A DNA stretch of 64,000 nt, from positions 305,487 through 369,486 of the forward strand of contig JADJOY010000009.1 of the NCBI GenBank assembly GCA_016713535.1. Direction: 5' to 3'. The notes beneath the pieces are model-generated. The model saw only the letters and a program-made list of their open reading frames with translations, did no database searches and was not told the origin of the DNA. The stretch's first letter is position 1; each line of letters begins with the position of its first letter. Shown piece after piece: positions 35,634 through 43,027 of the stretch. Position numbers and translations under genes: made by a program. This DNA comes from Deltaproteobacteria bacterium. Lineage in GTDB: Bacteria > JADJOY01.

Positions 35634-36455
35634 ATGACGAGAATCCGGACCCGCCGGGCCGTGGCCACGGTGCTCCTGGGGGCTGTGCTGACCGTGGGCG
35701 GACGCGCGGCGGCCGACGAGTTCCCGATGCCGAAGGTCGACTTCTCGGCCGACTCGATGACCCACCTCAAGGGCATGAACGTGCCGAGCCAGCCCGGCCA
35801 GCCTGCCGCGAAGGACATGGACATCCCCGGCAAGATGTACCAGTCGGGCGAGAAGTCCCGTCAGGAAGTGAGCATGGGCGGGATGCAGCAGACGATCATC
35901 AACCGCCGCGACAAGAAGGTGGTGTGGATGATCATGCCGGCGCAGAAGTCCTACATGGAGTTCAACGCCGACGACCCGAAGATGGGCAAGAAGGAGGACT
36001 TCCAGAACTTCTGGAAGTCGCACGACGCCAAGATGGAGAAGATCGGCAAGGAAGACGTGAACGGCGTCGAGACCACGCACTCGAAGGTGACGATCGCGTC
36101 GGCCACGCCCGACGGCCACGCGTTCTCGGGCGAGGTGTGGCTCACCAAGGACAACATCCCGATGCGCATGAAGACCTCGCCGTCGAGCGGTGGCGAGGTG
36201 GTGATGGAGCTCTCGAACCTGAAGGTCGGCAAGCAGGACCCGTCGCTCTTCGAGGTGCCCGAGGGCTACAACAAGATGCAGATGCCGGATCTCTCGGGAA
36301 TGGCCGGTGCGATGCAGGGATCCCAGGCTCCCGGCGGCGCCAAGGGCCAGATGACTCCCGAGCAGATGAAGCAGCTCCAGGAGCAGCTCAAGAAGCAGAT
36401 GGAGCAGATGCAGAAGAACATGCCGAAGCCGCCGGCTGCACCGGCGGCTCCCTGA
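35634..36455 (+). CDS. secreted DUF4412-type methionine-rich protein
   Basis: 273 residues from ATG 35634 (AAAGGAAGG upstream). Signal peptide with R-R-A-V-A-T-V-L-L-G-A-V-L-T-V-G-G-R-A-A-A-D. The core, about 50-215, matches the DUF4412 pattern of small beta-rich periplasmic proteins: Q-E-V-S-M-G-G-M-Q-Q-T-I-I-N, V-V-W-M-I-M-P-A-Q-K-S-Y-M-E, and G-E-V-W-L-T-K-D-N-I-P-M-R-M-K. The tail is Met/Gln/Lys-rich with a coiled-coil-like M-T-P-E-Q-M-K-Q-L-Q-E-Q-L-K-K-Q and ends in Pro/Ala. LolA/LolB-like lipid-binding folds have been suggested for the family; no ligand can be inferred. Confidence 0.8.
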   Translation: MTRIRTRRAVATVLLGAVLTVGGRAAADEFPMPKVDFSADSMTHLKGMNVPSQPGQPAAKDMDIPGKMYQSGEKSRQEVSMGGMQQTIINRRDKKVVWMIMPAQKSYMEFNADDPKMGKKEDFQNFWKSHDAKMEKIGKEDVNGVETTHSKVTIASATPDGHAFSGEVWLTKDNIPMRMKTSPSSGGEVVMELSNLKVGKQDPSLFEVPEGYNKMQMPDLSGMAGAMQGSQAPGGAKGQMTPEQMKQLQEQLKKQMEQMQKNMPKPPAAPAAP

Positions 36456-36474
36456 GCGTTAGCCACAGTTGACG

Positions 36475-36540
36475 GTCGCGAAGGATCGCGACCCTCCAGG
36501 CCGGAAGTGGCTGGAGGGCTGCGGTCCCTCGCAGCCGATC
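36475..36540. repeat. hairpin repeat cluster
   Basis: GGTCGCGA-AGGA-TCGCGACC followed by CTCCAGGCC...TGGCTGGAG and GGCTGCG-GTCCCT-CGCAGCC: the three-hairpin module in reversed order relative to 7964. It sits 20 bp after the DUF4412 gene. Confidence 0.85.
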
Positions 36541-36649
36541 CTCGCGCAGTCCTGGCATCCGCGCGGCCTCGTCGGCCGCGCGTTTTTGCTCCATCCTTCG
36601 GTGACGAGCGAGGCGACCCCGCCTCGCCGGCTCGTCACCGAGGTCCGCC

Positions 36650-37483
36650 ATGCCGCTCCCCCGCTTCGACGGCACGCTCTGCAAGGACATCCCGCCCTAC
36701 CGCGCCATCGTGCCCTTCCTGATGCGGGGCCGGAACGAGTCGGCGGTCTACTTCGAGCAGACGATCGACCTCACCAAGACGCTGCCCTTCATCGAGCAGT
36801 GGAACGCGTCCCATCCGGGCGAGCAGCGCATCACGTTCTTCCACGTGCTCCTGGGCGCGCTTCCGAAGCTCCTCACCGAGCGCCCCCGCCTCAACCGCTT
36901 CGTCTCGGGCGAGCGGATCTACCAGCGCAAGGAGATCCAGATCTCCTTCGCGGCCAAGAAGAAGTTCGACGACGAAGCACCGCTGCAGGTGGTGAAGCTC
37001 TCGTTCCCACCGGGTGAGGTCTTCGCAGACCTGGTGCGGCGCGCGGTGAGCGGGATCGGCGAGGCCAAGTCCGACAAGATCACGCAGGTCGACAAGGAGC
37101 TCGCGTTCTTCCTCAAGCTGCCCCGGATCCTGCTCAGCTTCGCGGTGCGGGTGCTCGGGCTCCTCGACTTCTACAACCTGGCGCCGCGGGCACTCCTCGA
37201 GCCCGACCCGATGTACACGTCGGTTTTCCTCGCGAACCTCGGCAGCCTCAAGATGGGCGGCGGGTTCCACCACCTCTACGAATACGGCAACTGCCCGATC
37301 TTCGGCGTGGTCGGCCAGATCGAGACCGTGCCGGTGGTGATCGACGACACCCGCATCGAGCCACGCACCGTGGTGAAGGTGCGGTGGAGCTACGACGAGC
37401 GCATCGAGGACGGCCTCTACTGCGCGCGCTCGCTCCAGCTCCTCAAGAGCCTCGTCGAGGACCCCGCCGCCTGGGCGCGGTGA
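36650..37483 (+). CDS. 2-oxoacid dehydrogenase E2-like acyltransferase (catalytic domain only)
   Basis: 277 residues resembling the CAT-fold catalytic domain of E2 acyltransferases: near the end S-Y-D-E-R-I-E-D-G-L-Y-C-A-R-S-L parallels the E2 signature (T-Y-D-H-R-x-x-D-G-x-x-A-x-x-F-L). The catalytic histidine is replaced by Glu (D-E-R instead of D-H-R), so activity is doubtful. L-A-N-L-G-S-L-K-M-G-G-G-F corresponds to the N-x-G sheet. There is no lipoyl or subunit-binding domain. Start ATG 36650; no E1/E3 genes nearby. Probably a specialised or non-catalytic member. Confidence 0.75.
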   Translation: MPLPRFDGTLCKDIPPYRAIVPFLMRGRNESAVYFEQTIDLTKTLPFIEQWNASHPGEQRITFFHVLLGALPKLLTERPRLNRFVSGERIYQRKEIQISFAAKKKFDDEAPLQVVKLSFPPGEVFADLVRRAVSGIGEAKSDKITQVDKELAFFLKLPRILLSFAVRVLGLLDFYNLAPRALLEPDPMYTSVFLANLGSLKMGGGFHHLYEYGNCPIFGVVGQIETVPVVIDDTRIEPRTVVKVRWSYDERIEDGLYCARSLQLLKSLVEDPAAWAR

Positions 37484-37509
37484 GCGGACACGCTCGAGCC
37501 GATCTCAGC

Positions 37510-37540
37510 CTCTCCCGGGCGGCCTCGCGGCCGCCCGTAC
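37510..37540. repeat. single GTAG-class hairpin
   Basis: Perfect GGGCGGCC-TCGC-GGCCGCCC at 37517-37536, followed by GTACG. Same stem and loop as 25534-25553. Confidence 0.85.
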
Positions 37541-37655
37541 GCTCCCACCCGTCGGGGCTGTGTGCCCCGCGCCCTCCAGCAGGAGCGCGCGCTCGAGCGG
37601 TGCGCCGTGTTATGGAGTCGCGGTCCGGCGGCGAGCGCTGCGGGTCGAGGCCCAC

Positions 37656-38354
37656 GTGGGAAAAACCCGCATCCTTCTCGTCGACGACGACCCGAGCCTG
37701 AACGACGTGCTGGCGCTCGCGCTCGGTGACGCGGGCTACGAGGTCGCGACCGCCGAGGACGGCTCGGAGGCGCTCGAGCGCCTCGCACGGCCGCCGCTTC
37801 CCGAGCTCATCGTCTCCGACATCAACATGCCGGTGCTCGACGGCTTCACGCTCCTCAAGCGGCTGCGCGAGCGCGGCAGCTCGATCCCGGTGATCCTGCT
37901 CACCTCGCGCGACGGCGAGATCGACGAGACCCTCGGCTTCGAGCTGGGCGCCGACGACTACGTGGCCAAGCCGTTCAGCACCCGCGTGCTGCTGGCGCGG
38001 ATCGCGGCGATCTTGCGCCGCGACCAGGTCCGCGCGAGCGGCGCCGAGCCGGATCCGGCGATCACCTGCGGCGAGCTCGAGCTGCGGGTCGACCACATGC
38101 TGGCGCGCTACCGCGACGTGCTGCTCGAGACCACGGTCACCGAGTTCCGGATGCTGGAGGCCTTCGCGCGCCGACCGGGCGCGGTGCTGAGCCGGGATCG
38201 CCTCATGGAGCTCGGGCGCGGCGACGACTCGATCGTCGGCGAGCGCATCGTCGACACCTACGTGCGCCGGCTGCGCCGCAAGCTCGAGGCGATCGATCCA
38301 GGCTTCGACCGCATCGAGACCGTGGTCGGCGCGGGCTACCGCTGGAAGGTGTGA
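37656..38354 (+). CDS. OmpR-family response regulator
   Basis: 232 residues from a GTG at 37656 (the frame is open upstream but homology starts here). Receiver domain: acidic pocket L-V-D-D-D near 8-12, phosphoacceptor Asp in I-V-S-D-I-N-M-P near 54-60, Thr/Ser in L-L-T-S-R and Lys in V-A-K-P-F near 105. The C-terminal winged helix has E-F-R-M-L-E-A-F and ends V-V-G-A-G-Y-R-W-K-V, as in PhoB/OmpR. A 4-bp overlap (GTGA) couples it to the histidine kinase gene. It likely acts as a transcription factor phosphorylated by that kinase. Confidence 0.95.
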   Translation: MGKTRILLVDDDPSLNDVLALALGDAGYEVATAEDGSEALERLARPPLPELIVSDINMPVLDGFTLLKRLRERGSSIPVILLTSRDGEIDETLGFELGADDYVAKPFSTRVLLARIAAILRRDQVRASGAEPDPAITCGELELRVDHMLARYRDVLLETTVTEFRMLEAFARRPGAVLSRDRLMELGRGDDSIVGERIVDTYVRRLRRKLEAIDPGFDRIETVVGAGYRWKV

Positions 38355-39874
38355 GCGCGCGGGCCTCGATGGCTTCGCGGCGCGCCCGTCGGCGCATCCC
38401 GCCGGTGCGCTCGCTCAGGGTGCGCGCGGTCGCGGTGGTGGTGCTGGTGCTGCTCTGTCCGCCCGCGTTCGTGACGCTCTCGGCGGTGATGGAAGGGAAC
38501 GTCGAGCACGAGCCGATGGCGCGGCTCGAAGCGGCCCTCGACGAGGCGCTCGGGCGGTATCGGGTGCGGACCGAGGTCGGCGCGCCGGCGGCGCCGAGCG
38601 AGGACGAACGCGTCGCCCTCGACGCGATCGCCAGCCGTCACGAGGTGTGGCTGCGCGTGGTCGAGCAGGGTGGGCGCGTGCTCCTCGACCTGCAACGAGC
38701 CCGGAGCGGCGACGTGATCCAGCGCCTCGGCGAGCTCGTGTTCGGTGAGGATGGCGCGCCGACGCTCACCGACTTCGATTCCACGCAGGGCGAGCTGGCG
38801 CGGCGTCCCGAGGTCGAGTCCGCGTTCACCGGCCGCCAGTCGCGGTGTCGCACCTCGCCGGAGGGAAAGCTCCTGGTCTGCCAGGTCGCCGCGGCGGCGT
38901 CGACCGCGGCTGGCGTCGCGGCGCCGGACGTCGCCATCCACGTCGAGGCCGGCGTGCGGCGCAGCGTGCGCGCGCTCTACGACCTCGAGTACCAGCTCAA
39001 GAAGCTCATGCTGCTGGTGCTGCCGGTGGCGCTGGTGCTCGCGTGGTGGCTGGGGTGGCGGATGGTGCGGCCGATCGAGGAGCTGCGCGAGCAGGTGCTC
39101 GAGAAGGCTGCGTTGGCGGCGCCCGGCGCGGACCTGCACCTCGCGCGCCGTGACGAATTCGGCGACCTCGCCGCCGCCTTCAACTCGCTGCTCGCGTCGC
39201 TCGAGAGCCGCGCGCGGGCCAACGAGGCGTTCGTCGCCGACCTCGCCCACGAGACGAAGAACCCGGTGGCCGCGATCCGCACCGCCGCCGAGTCGCTCGC
39301 CGCGGGCGCTGTGGACGCCGAGCGCGCGCAGCGCCTCTCCAAGGTCCTCGGCGACTCGAGCGCTCGCCTCGATCGGGTGGTCACCCAGTTCCTGGAGCTG
39401 GCGCGAGCCGAGGCCGGGATGCGCGACGAGCCACGCGAGGACGTCGATCTGGCGGCGCTGGCGCGCGCGCTGGTGGAGCGGGCGCGGGCCGACGAGCGCC
39501 ACGCCGGGGTCACGGTCACGTGCGAAGCGGACACGGCGGCGCCGGTGAACGGCGTCGCGGAGCGCCTCGAGGCCGCGCTCCGCAACCTCCTCGACAACGC
39601 CCTCGACTTCGCCGGAGCCGGCGGCGAGGTGCGGGTCGCCGTCGAGGCGCGGGCCGACGCGGTGGCCGTGACCGTCGCCGACACCGGGCCCGGCATCGAC
39701 GCCGAGGCACTGCCGCGGGTCTTCGAGCGTTTCTTCACCACTCGCCGCAGTCGCCGGGGCACGGGGCTCGGTCTTGCGCTGGTACGGGCGATCGCCGAGG
39801 CGCACGGCGGCTCGGTTCGAGTGGCCTCACCGCCCGGAAGCGGTGCAGTATTCGTCCTCGAGATCCCGCGATGA
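38351..39874 (+). CDS. membrane sensor histidine kinase
   Basis: 507 residues. N-terminal membrane helix near 22-45, periplasmic sensor domain ~46-210 (unknown fold, contains a C-R-T ... L-V-C-Q cysteine pair), second helix near 215-235, HAMP linker (P-I-E-E-L-R-E-Q-V), dimerisation domain with the phospho-accepting His in L-A-H-E-T-K-N-P near 290, then N-box L-L-D-N-A, G1 D-T-G-P-G-I-D, F-box and G2 G-T-G-L-G-L-A. The layout follows the ChvG/CreC-type kinases. The signal sensed is unknown. Coupled by overlap on both sides: GTGA with the regulator and ATGA with the diguanylate cyclase. Confidence 0.95.
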   Translation: MSARASMASRRARRRIPPVRSLRVRAVAVVVLVLLCPPAFVTLSAVMEGNVEHEPMARLEAALDEALGRYRVRTEVGAPAAPSEDERVALDAIASRHEVWLRVVEQGGRVLLDLQRARSGDVIQRLGELVFGEDGAPTLTDFDSTQGELARRPEVESAFTGRQSRCRTSPEGKLLVCQVAAAASTAAGVAAPDVAIHVEAGVRRSVRALYDLEYQLKKLMLLVLPVALVLAWWLGWRMVRPIEELREQVLEKAALAAPGADLHLARRDEFGDLAAAFNSLLASLESRARANEAFVADLAHETKNPVAAIRTAAESLAAGAVDAERAQRLSKVLGDSSARLDRVVTQFLELARAEAGMRDEPREDVDLAALARALVERARADERHAGVTVTCEADTAAPVNGVAERLEAALRNLLDNALDFAGAGGEVRVAVEARADAVAVTVADTGPGIDAEALPRVFERFFTTRRSRRGTGLGLALVRAIAEAHGGSVRVASPPGSGAVFVLEIPR

Positions 39875-41109
39875 CCCTGCCCGACGACGAGACCGCGCCC
39901 GCGCGCTGGCGAACCGAGGCGGCCCAGCTGCGCTCGGCGCGCTGGCGCGGGTGGCCGCGGCGGATCGTCGGCTGGGCGTTCCGGCGCCAGCTCCTCGTGG
40001 GCGACGAGCTCACCGAGTTCCGGCGCTACGCGTGGGCGATGACGAGCGGCTTCGAGCGCCTGACGGCGGCGTTCGCGAGCGTGCTCCTGGTGGGGCTCTG
40101 GCCGCTCGACGTGTTCATCTACCCCGACGACGGGCGGCGGGTGTGGCTCTCGGCGCTGTGGCGGTTCGCCGCGGCGGGGATCCTGATCGGCTGCATCCGC
40201 GCGGCCGAGGCACGCGAGCGCGCCAACGCCGACCCGACCCCGGTGTGGGCGATCGCGAGCGCCGTGGTGGTCGCCGCGTCGTATCTGGTGGCCGGCGCGC
40301 TCGGCGACCCGAGCACGCCGTGGATCCACACCTCGCTCCTGGTGCCGTTCCTGAGCGTCATGATCCTGGTGCGGCTGGTGTCCCGGGTCGCGCTCACGTT
40401 CGGGCTCGCCGCCACCGCGATGCTCGCGTACTTCCTGCCGCACCTCGAGTACCTGCGCTCACCCTACGTGATGGCGGTGTTCGGCACGCTCGTGGCGGCG
40501 TGCGTGATGAGCGTGGTCCTCGGCCACGCGCTCTACGTGTTGACCCGGCGCGAGTTCGACGCACGCCTCGACCTGCGCCGGCTGAGCCGGACGGACCCGC
40601 TGACCGGGGTCTGGAACCGCAGCTATTTCCTCGAACGCGCCGAGATGGAGGTGCTGCGCGCGCGGCGCAGCGAGACGCCACTCGCGGTGCTGGTGATGGA
40701 CCTCGATCGCTTCAAGGCCGTCAACGACGGCTTCGGGCACGCGGTCGGCGACACCGTGCTGCGCGACTTCGTGGCGAGGACCGCGACGCTGCTCAGGCGC
40801 ACCGACGTGCTGGGGCGGCTCGGCGGCGAGGAGTTCGCGGTGCTCCTCACCGACACCCCGCTCGTGACCGCGGTCGACGTGGCCGAGCGGCTGCGCCGCG
40901 AGGTCGAGGACGCGCGGCCGGTGATCGACGCGGAGGCCGGGCTCTTGCCGCGCTACACGGTGAGCGTCGGCTGTGCCGCACTCCATCACGACGACGACGC
41001 CGTGGAGGCGGTGCTGCGCCGCGCGGACCTCGCGCTCTACCAGGCGAAGGGCTTCGGCCGGAACCGCGTCGTCAGCGAGTCGAGCCAGACCCCGCTGCCG
41101 GTCGCGTAA
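39871..41109 (+). CDS. membrane-bound diguanylate cyclase (GGDEF)
   Basis: 412 residues. The N-terminal half has about six membrane helices (for example F-A-S-V-L-L-V-G-L-W-P-L and I-A-S-A-V-V-V-A-A-S-Y-L-V-A-G), a MASE-like sensory module. The GGDEF domain follows from ~235: T-D-P-L-T-G-V-W-N-R-S-Y-F, D-L-D-R-F-K-A-V-N-D-G-F-G-H and the active signature G-G-E-E-F near 327-331. An RxxD inhibitory site is not evident upstream of it. It makes cyclic di-GMP from two GTP. The start ATG overlaps the kinase stop (ATGA), so the three genes are translated together. The next stretch is the 252-bp array. Confidence 0.95.
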   Translation: MTLPDDETAPARWRTEAAQLRSARWRGWPRRIVGWAFRRQLLVGDELTEFRRYAWAMTSGFERLTAAFASVLLVGLWPLDVFIYPDDGRRVWLSALWRFAAAGILIGCIRAAEARERANADPTPVWAIASAVVVAASYLVAGALGDPSTPWIHTSLLVPFLSVMILVRLVSRVALTFGLAATAMLAYFLPHLEYLRSPYVMAVFGTLVAACVMSVVLGHALYVLTRREFDARLDLRRLSRTDPLTGVWNRSYFLERAEMEVLRARRSETPLAVLVMDLDRFKAVNDGFGHAVGDTVLRDFVARTATLLRRTDVLGRLGGEEFAVLLTDTPLVTAVDVAERLRREVEDARPVIDAEAGLLPRYTVSVGCAALHHDDDAVEAVLRRADLALYQAKGFGRNRVVSESSQTPLPVA

Positions 41110-42230
41110 GTCACGGGTCGGTCGGGGGAGGGGCACGCGTCGCGTGCCCGGCGCTACGACGCGGCGTGGGCGTTTCCGACATCCTCGATCCCAGTACAGC
41201 GATCGACGCGACCGGCGGTGCGACGCCGTCGCGTATCGGCGGCCGCGACGGAGCGCGGCCCTCCAGCCGTTCGGTCCGAATCGGGGGAGGGGCACGCGTC
41301 GGTACCCGCGTCGATCTCGGTCTGGAGGGCCCGCCTCCGGCGGGCCGGGGCGTGCGCGTAGTTCACGGGTCGGTCGGGGGAGGGGCACGCGTCGCGTGCC
41401 CGGCGCTACGACGCGGCGTGGGCGTTCGCGACGTCGTCGATCCCTGTACAGCGATCGACCCGACCGGCGGTGCGACGCCGTCGCGTATCGGCGGCCGCGA
41501 CGGAGCGCGGCCCTCCAGCCGTTCGGTCCGAATCGGGGGAGGGGCACGCGTCGGTACCCGCGTCGATCTCGGTCTGGAGGGCCCGCCTCCGGCGGGCCGG
41601 GGCGTGCGCGTAGTTCACGGGTCGATCGGGGGAGGGGCACGCGTCGCGTGCCCGGCGCTACGACGCGGCGTGGGCGTTCGCGACGTCGTCGACCCCAGTA
41701 CAGGGATCGACGCGACCGGCGGTGCGACGCCGTCGCGTATCGGCGGCCGCGACGGAGCGCGGCCCTCCAGCCGTTCGGTCCGAATCGGGGGAGGGGCACG
41801 CGTCGGTACCCGCGTCGATCTCGGTCTGGAGGGCCCGCCTCCGGCGGGCCGGGGCGTGCGCGTAGTTCACGGGTCGATCGGGGGAGGGGCACGCGTCGCG
41901 TGCCCGGCGCCACGACGGGGCGTGGGCGTTCGCGACGTCGTCGATCCTGTACAGATCACCCGACCGGCGGACGCCGTCGACGGGGCGGACGGGGGCCCTC
42001 CAGCCGGGCCATCGGAGGGGCAGCGTCGGTACCGCGCGATCTCGGTGGGGGCCGGGGGGGGACGCGGGAGGGACGCGTCGCTGCCCGGCGCCCGACGCGG
42101 CGTGGGCGTTCCCGACGCCGTCGATCCCAGTACAGCGATCGACGCGACCGGCGGTGCGACGCCGTCGCGTATCGGCGGCCGCGACGGAGCGCGGCCCTCC
42201 AGCCGCTCGGTTCCGGTCGCGATGCATCTG
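41110..42230. repeat. tandem array of 252-bp repeats with nested hairpins
   Basis: CACGGGTCG markers at 41112, 41364, 41616 and 41868 give an exact period of 252 bp for three copies. The fourth (41868-42070) is degraded with G-runs near 42047-42060, and a partial fifth runs to ~42215. Each unit has GGGCACGC-GTC-GCGTGCCC, GGCCGCG-ACGGAG-CGCGGCC followed by CTCCAG, and CTGGAGG followed by GGCCCGCC-TCC-GGCGGGCC. A second GGGCACGCGTC half-site precedes GGTACCC. The artificial frames that cross the array have no start signals. Confidence 0.95.
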
Positions 42231-42266
42231 CACCGAACCTCCACATCGCCGCGCGATGTAGGGCGC

Positions 42267-43027
42267 ATGGACGATGCAGCTACTTCCGGCGATCGCGCGG
42301 TGCGCGACCTGTCGCGGGCGCTCGGGCTCGCGGCGGCGTTCGGGATCGCGTTCGTGGTGATCCGAGCGCGCGTCGAGCGTGACTTCGCGTACCTCTTCCT
42401 GCTCTGGAACCTGCTGCTCGCGTGGGTGCCGTGGCGCGCGGCGCTCGCCGCGGCGCGCGCGGCGTCTCCGGTCCGGCGCACCCTCTGGCTCGCGACCTGG
42501 CTCGTGTTCCTGCCCAACTCGTATTACGTGGTGACCGATCTTCGCCACGTCGAGCATCCGCCTGGCCAGGTGATGAACTGGGTCGACCTGATGGCGGTGG
42601 TGCCGTTCGCGTGGACGAGCGCCTTGCTCGGCTTCGGCTCGGTGGCGATCGTGCAGAAGCTCGTCGCGCGGCTCCACGGCGCGCTGGCCGGCTGGATGGT
42701 GGCGCTCGGCGCGCTCGCGCTCTCGGGGTTCGGCGTCTACTTGGGCCGCTTCCGGCGCTGGAATAGCTGGGACGCGCTCCTCGACCCGCTCGCGCTCCTC
42801 CCGACGTGTGGGCGCAGCTCCGGCATCCCTTCCAGCACCTCGCCGGCGCGAGCTTCTCGATCACCTTCGCGGGTTTCGTGATCACGACCTACCTGACGCT
42901 CGTGGCGCTCGCGCGCCTCGAGCGCGCCCCAGATCGTCGTCTTCGTCCGCCTCGGCGCTCTCGCCTCGACTCCGGCCGCTCGCGCACCACGTTCGGCACC
43001 ACCGGCGGCGGCGTGCCCTTGCGGTAG
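42267..43027 (+). CDS. DUF1361 membrane protein, frameshifted
   Basis: Starts at ATG 42267. Six or so membrane helices and DUF1361 hallmarks: L-L-W-N-L-L-L-A-W-V-P, F-L-P-N-S-Y-Y-V-V-T-D-L-R-H, V-V-P-F-A-W-T-S-A-L-L-G-F and G-V-Y-L-G-R-F-R-R-W-N-S-W-D. The frame is lost near 42,800; the end (D-V-W-A-Q-L-R-H-P-F-Q, then I-T-F-A-G-F-V-I-T-T-Y-L-T-L) is in another phase and stops at 43027. One missing C in CTCCTCCC restores it. The 3' end overlaps the opposite gene by ~138 bp, and the true end might be earlier if another error exists. Function of the family unknown. Confidence 0.75.

Noticed and set aside
39774-42881. A 1,035-residue frame spanning the 252-bp array
   Set aside because: It is the wrong frame of the diguanylate cyclase plus repeat DNA; only the last part from 42267 is a real gene (DUF1361).
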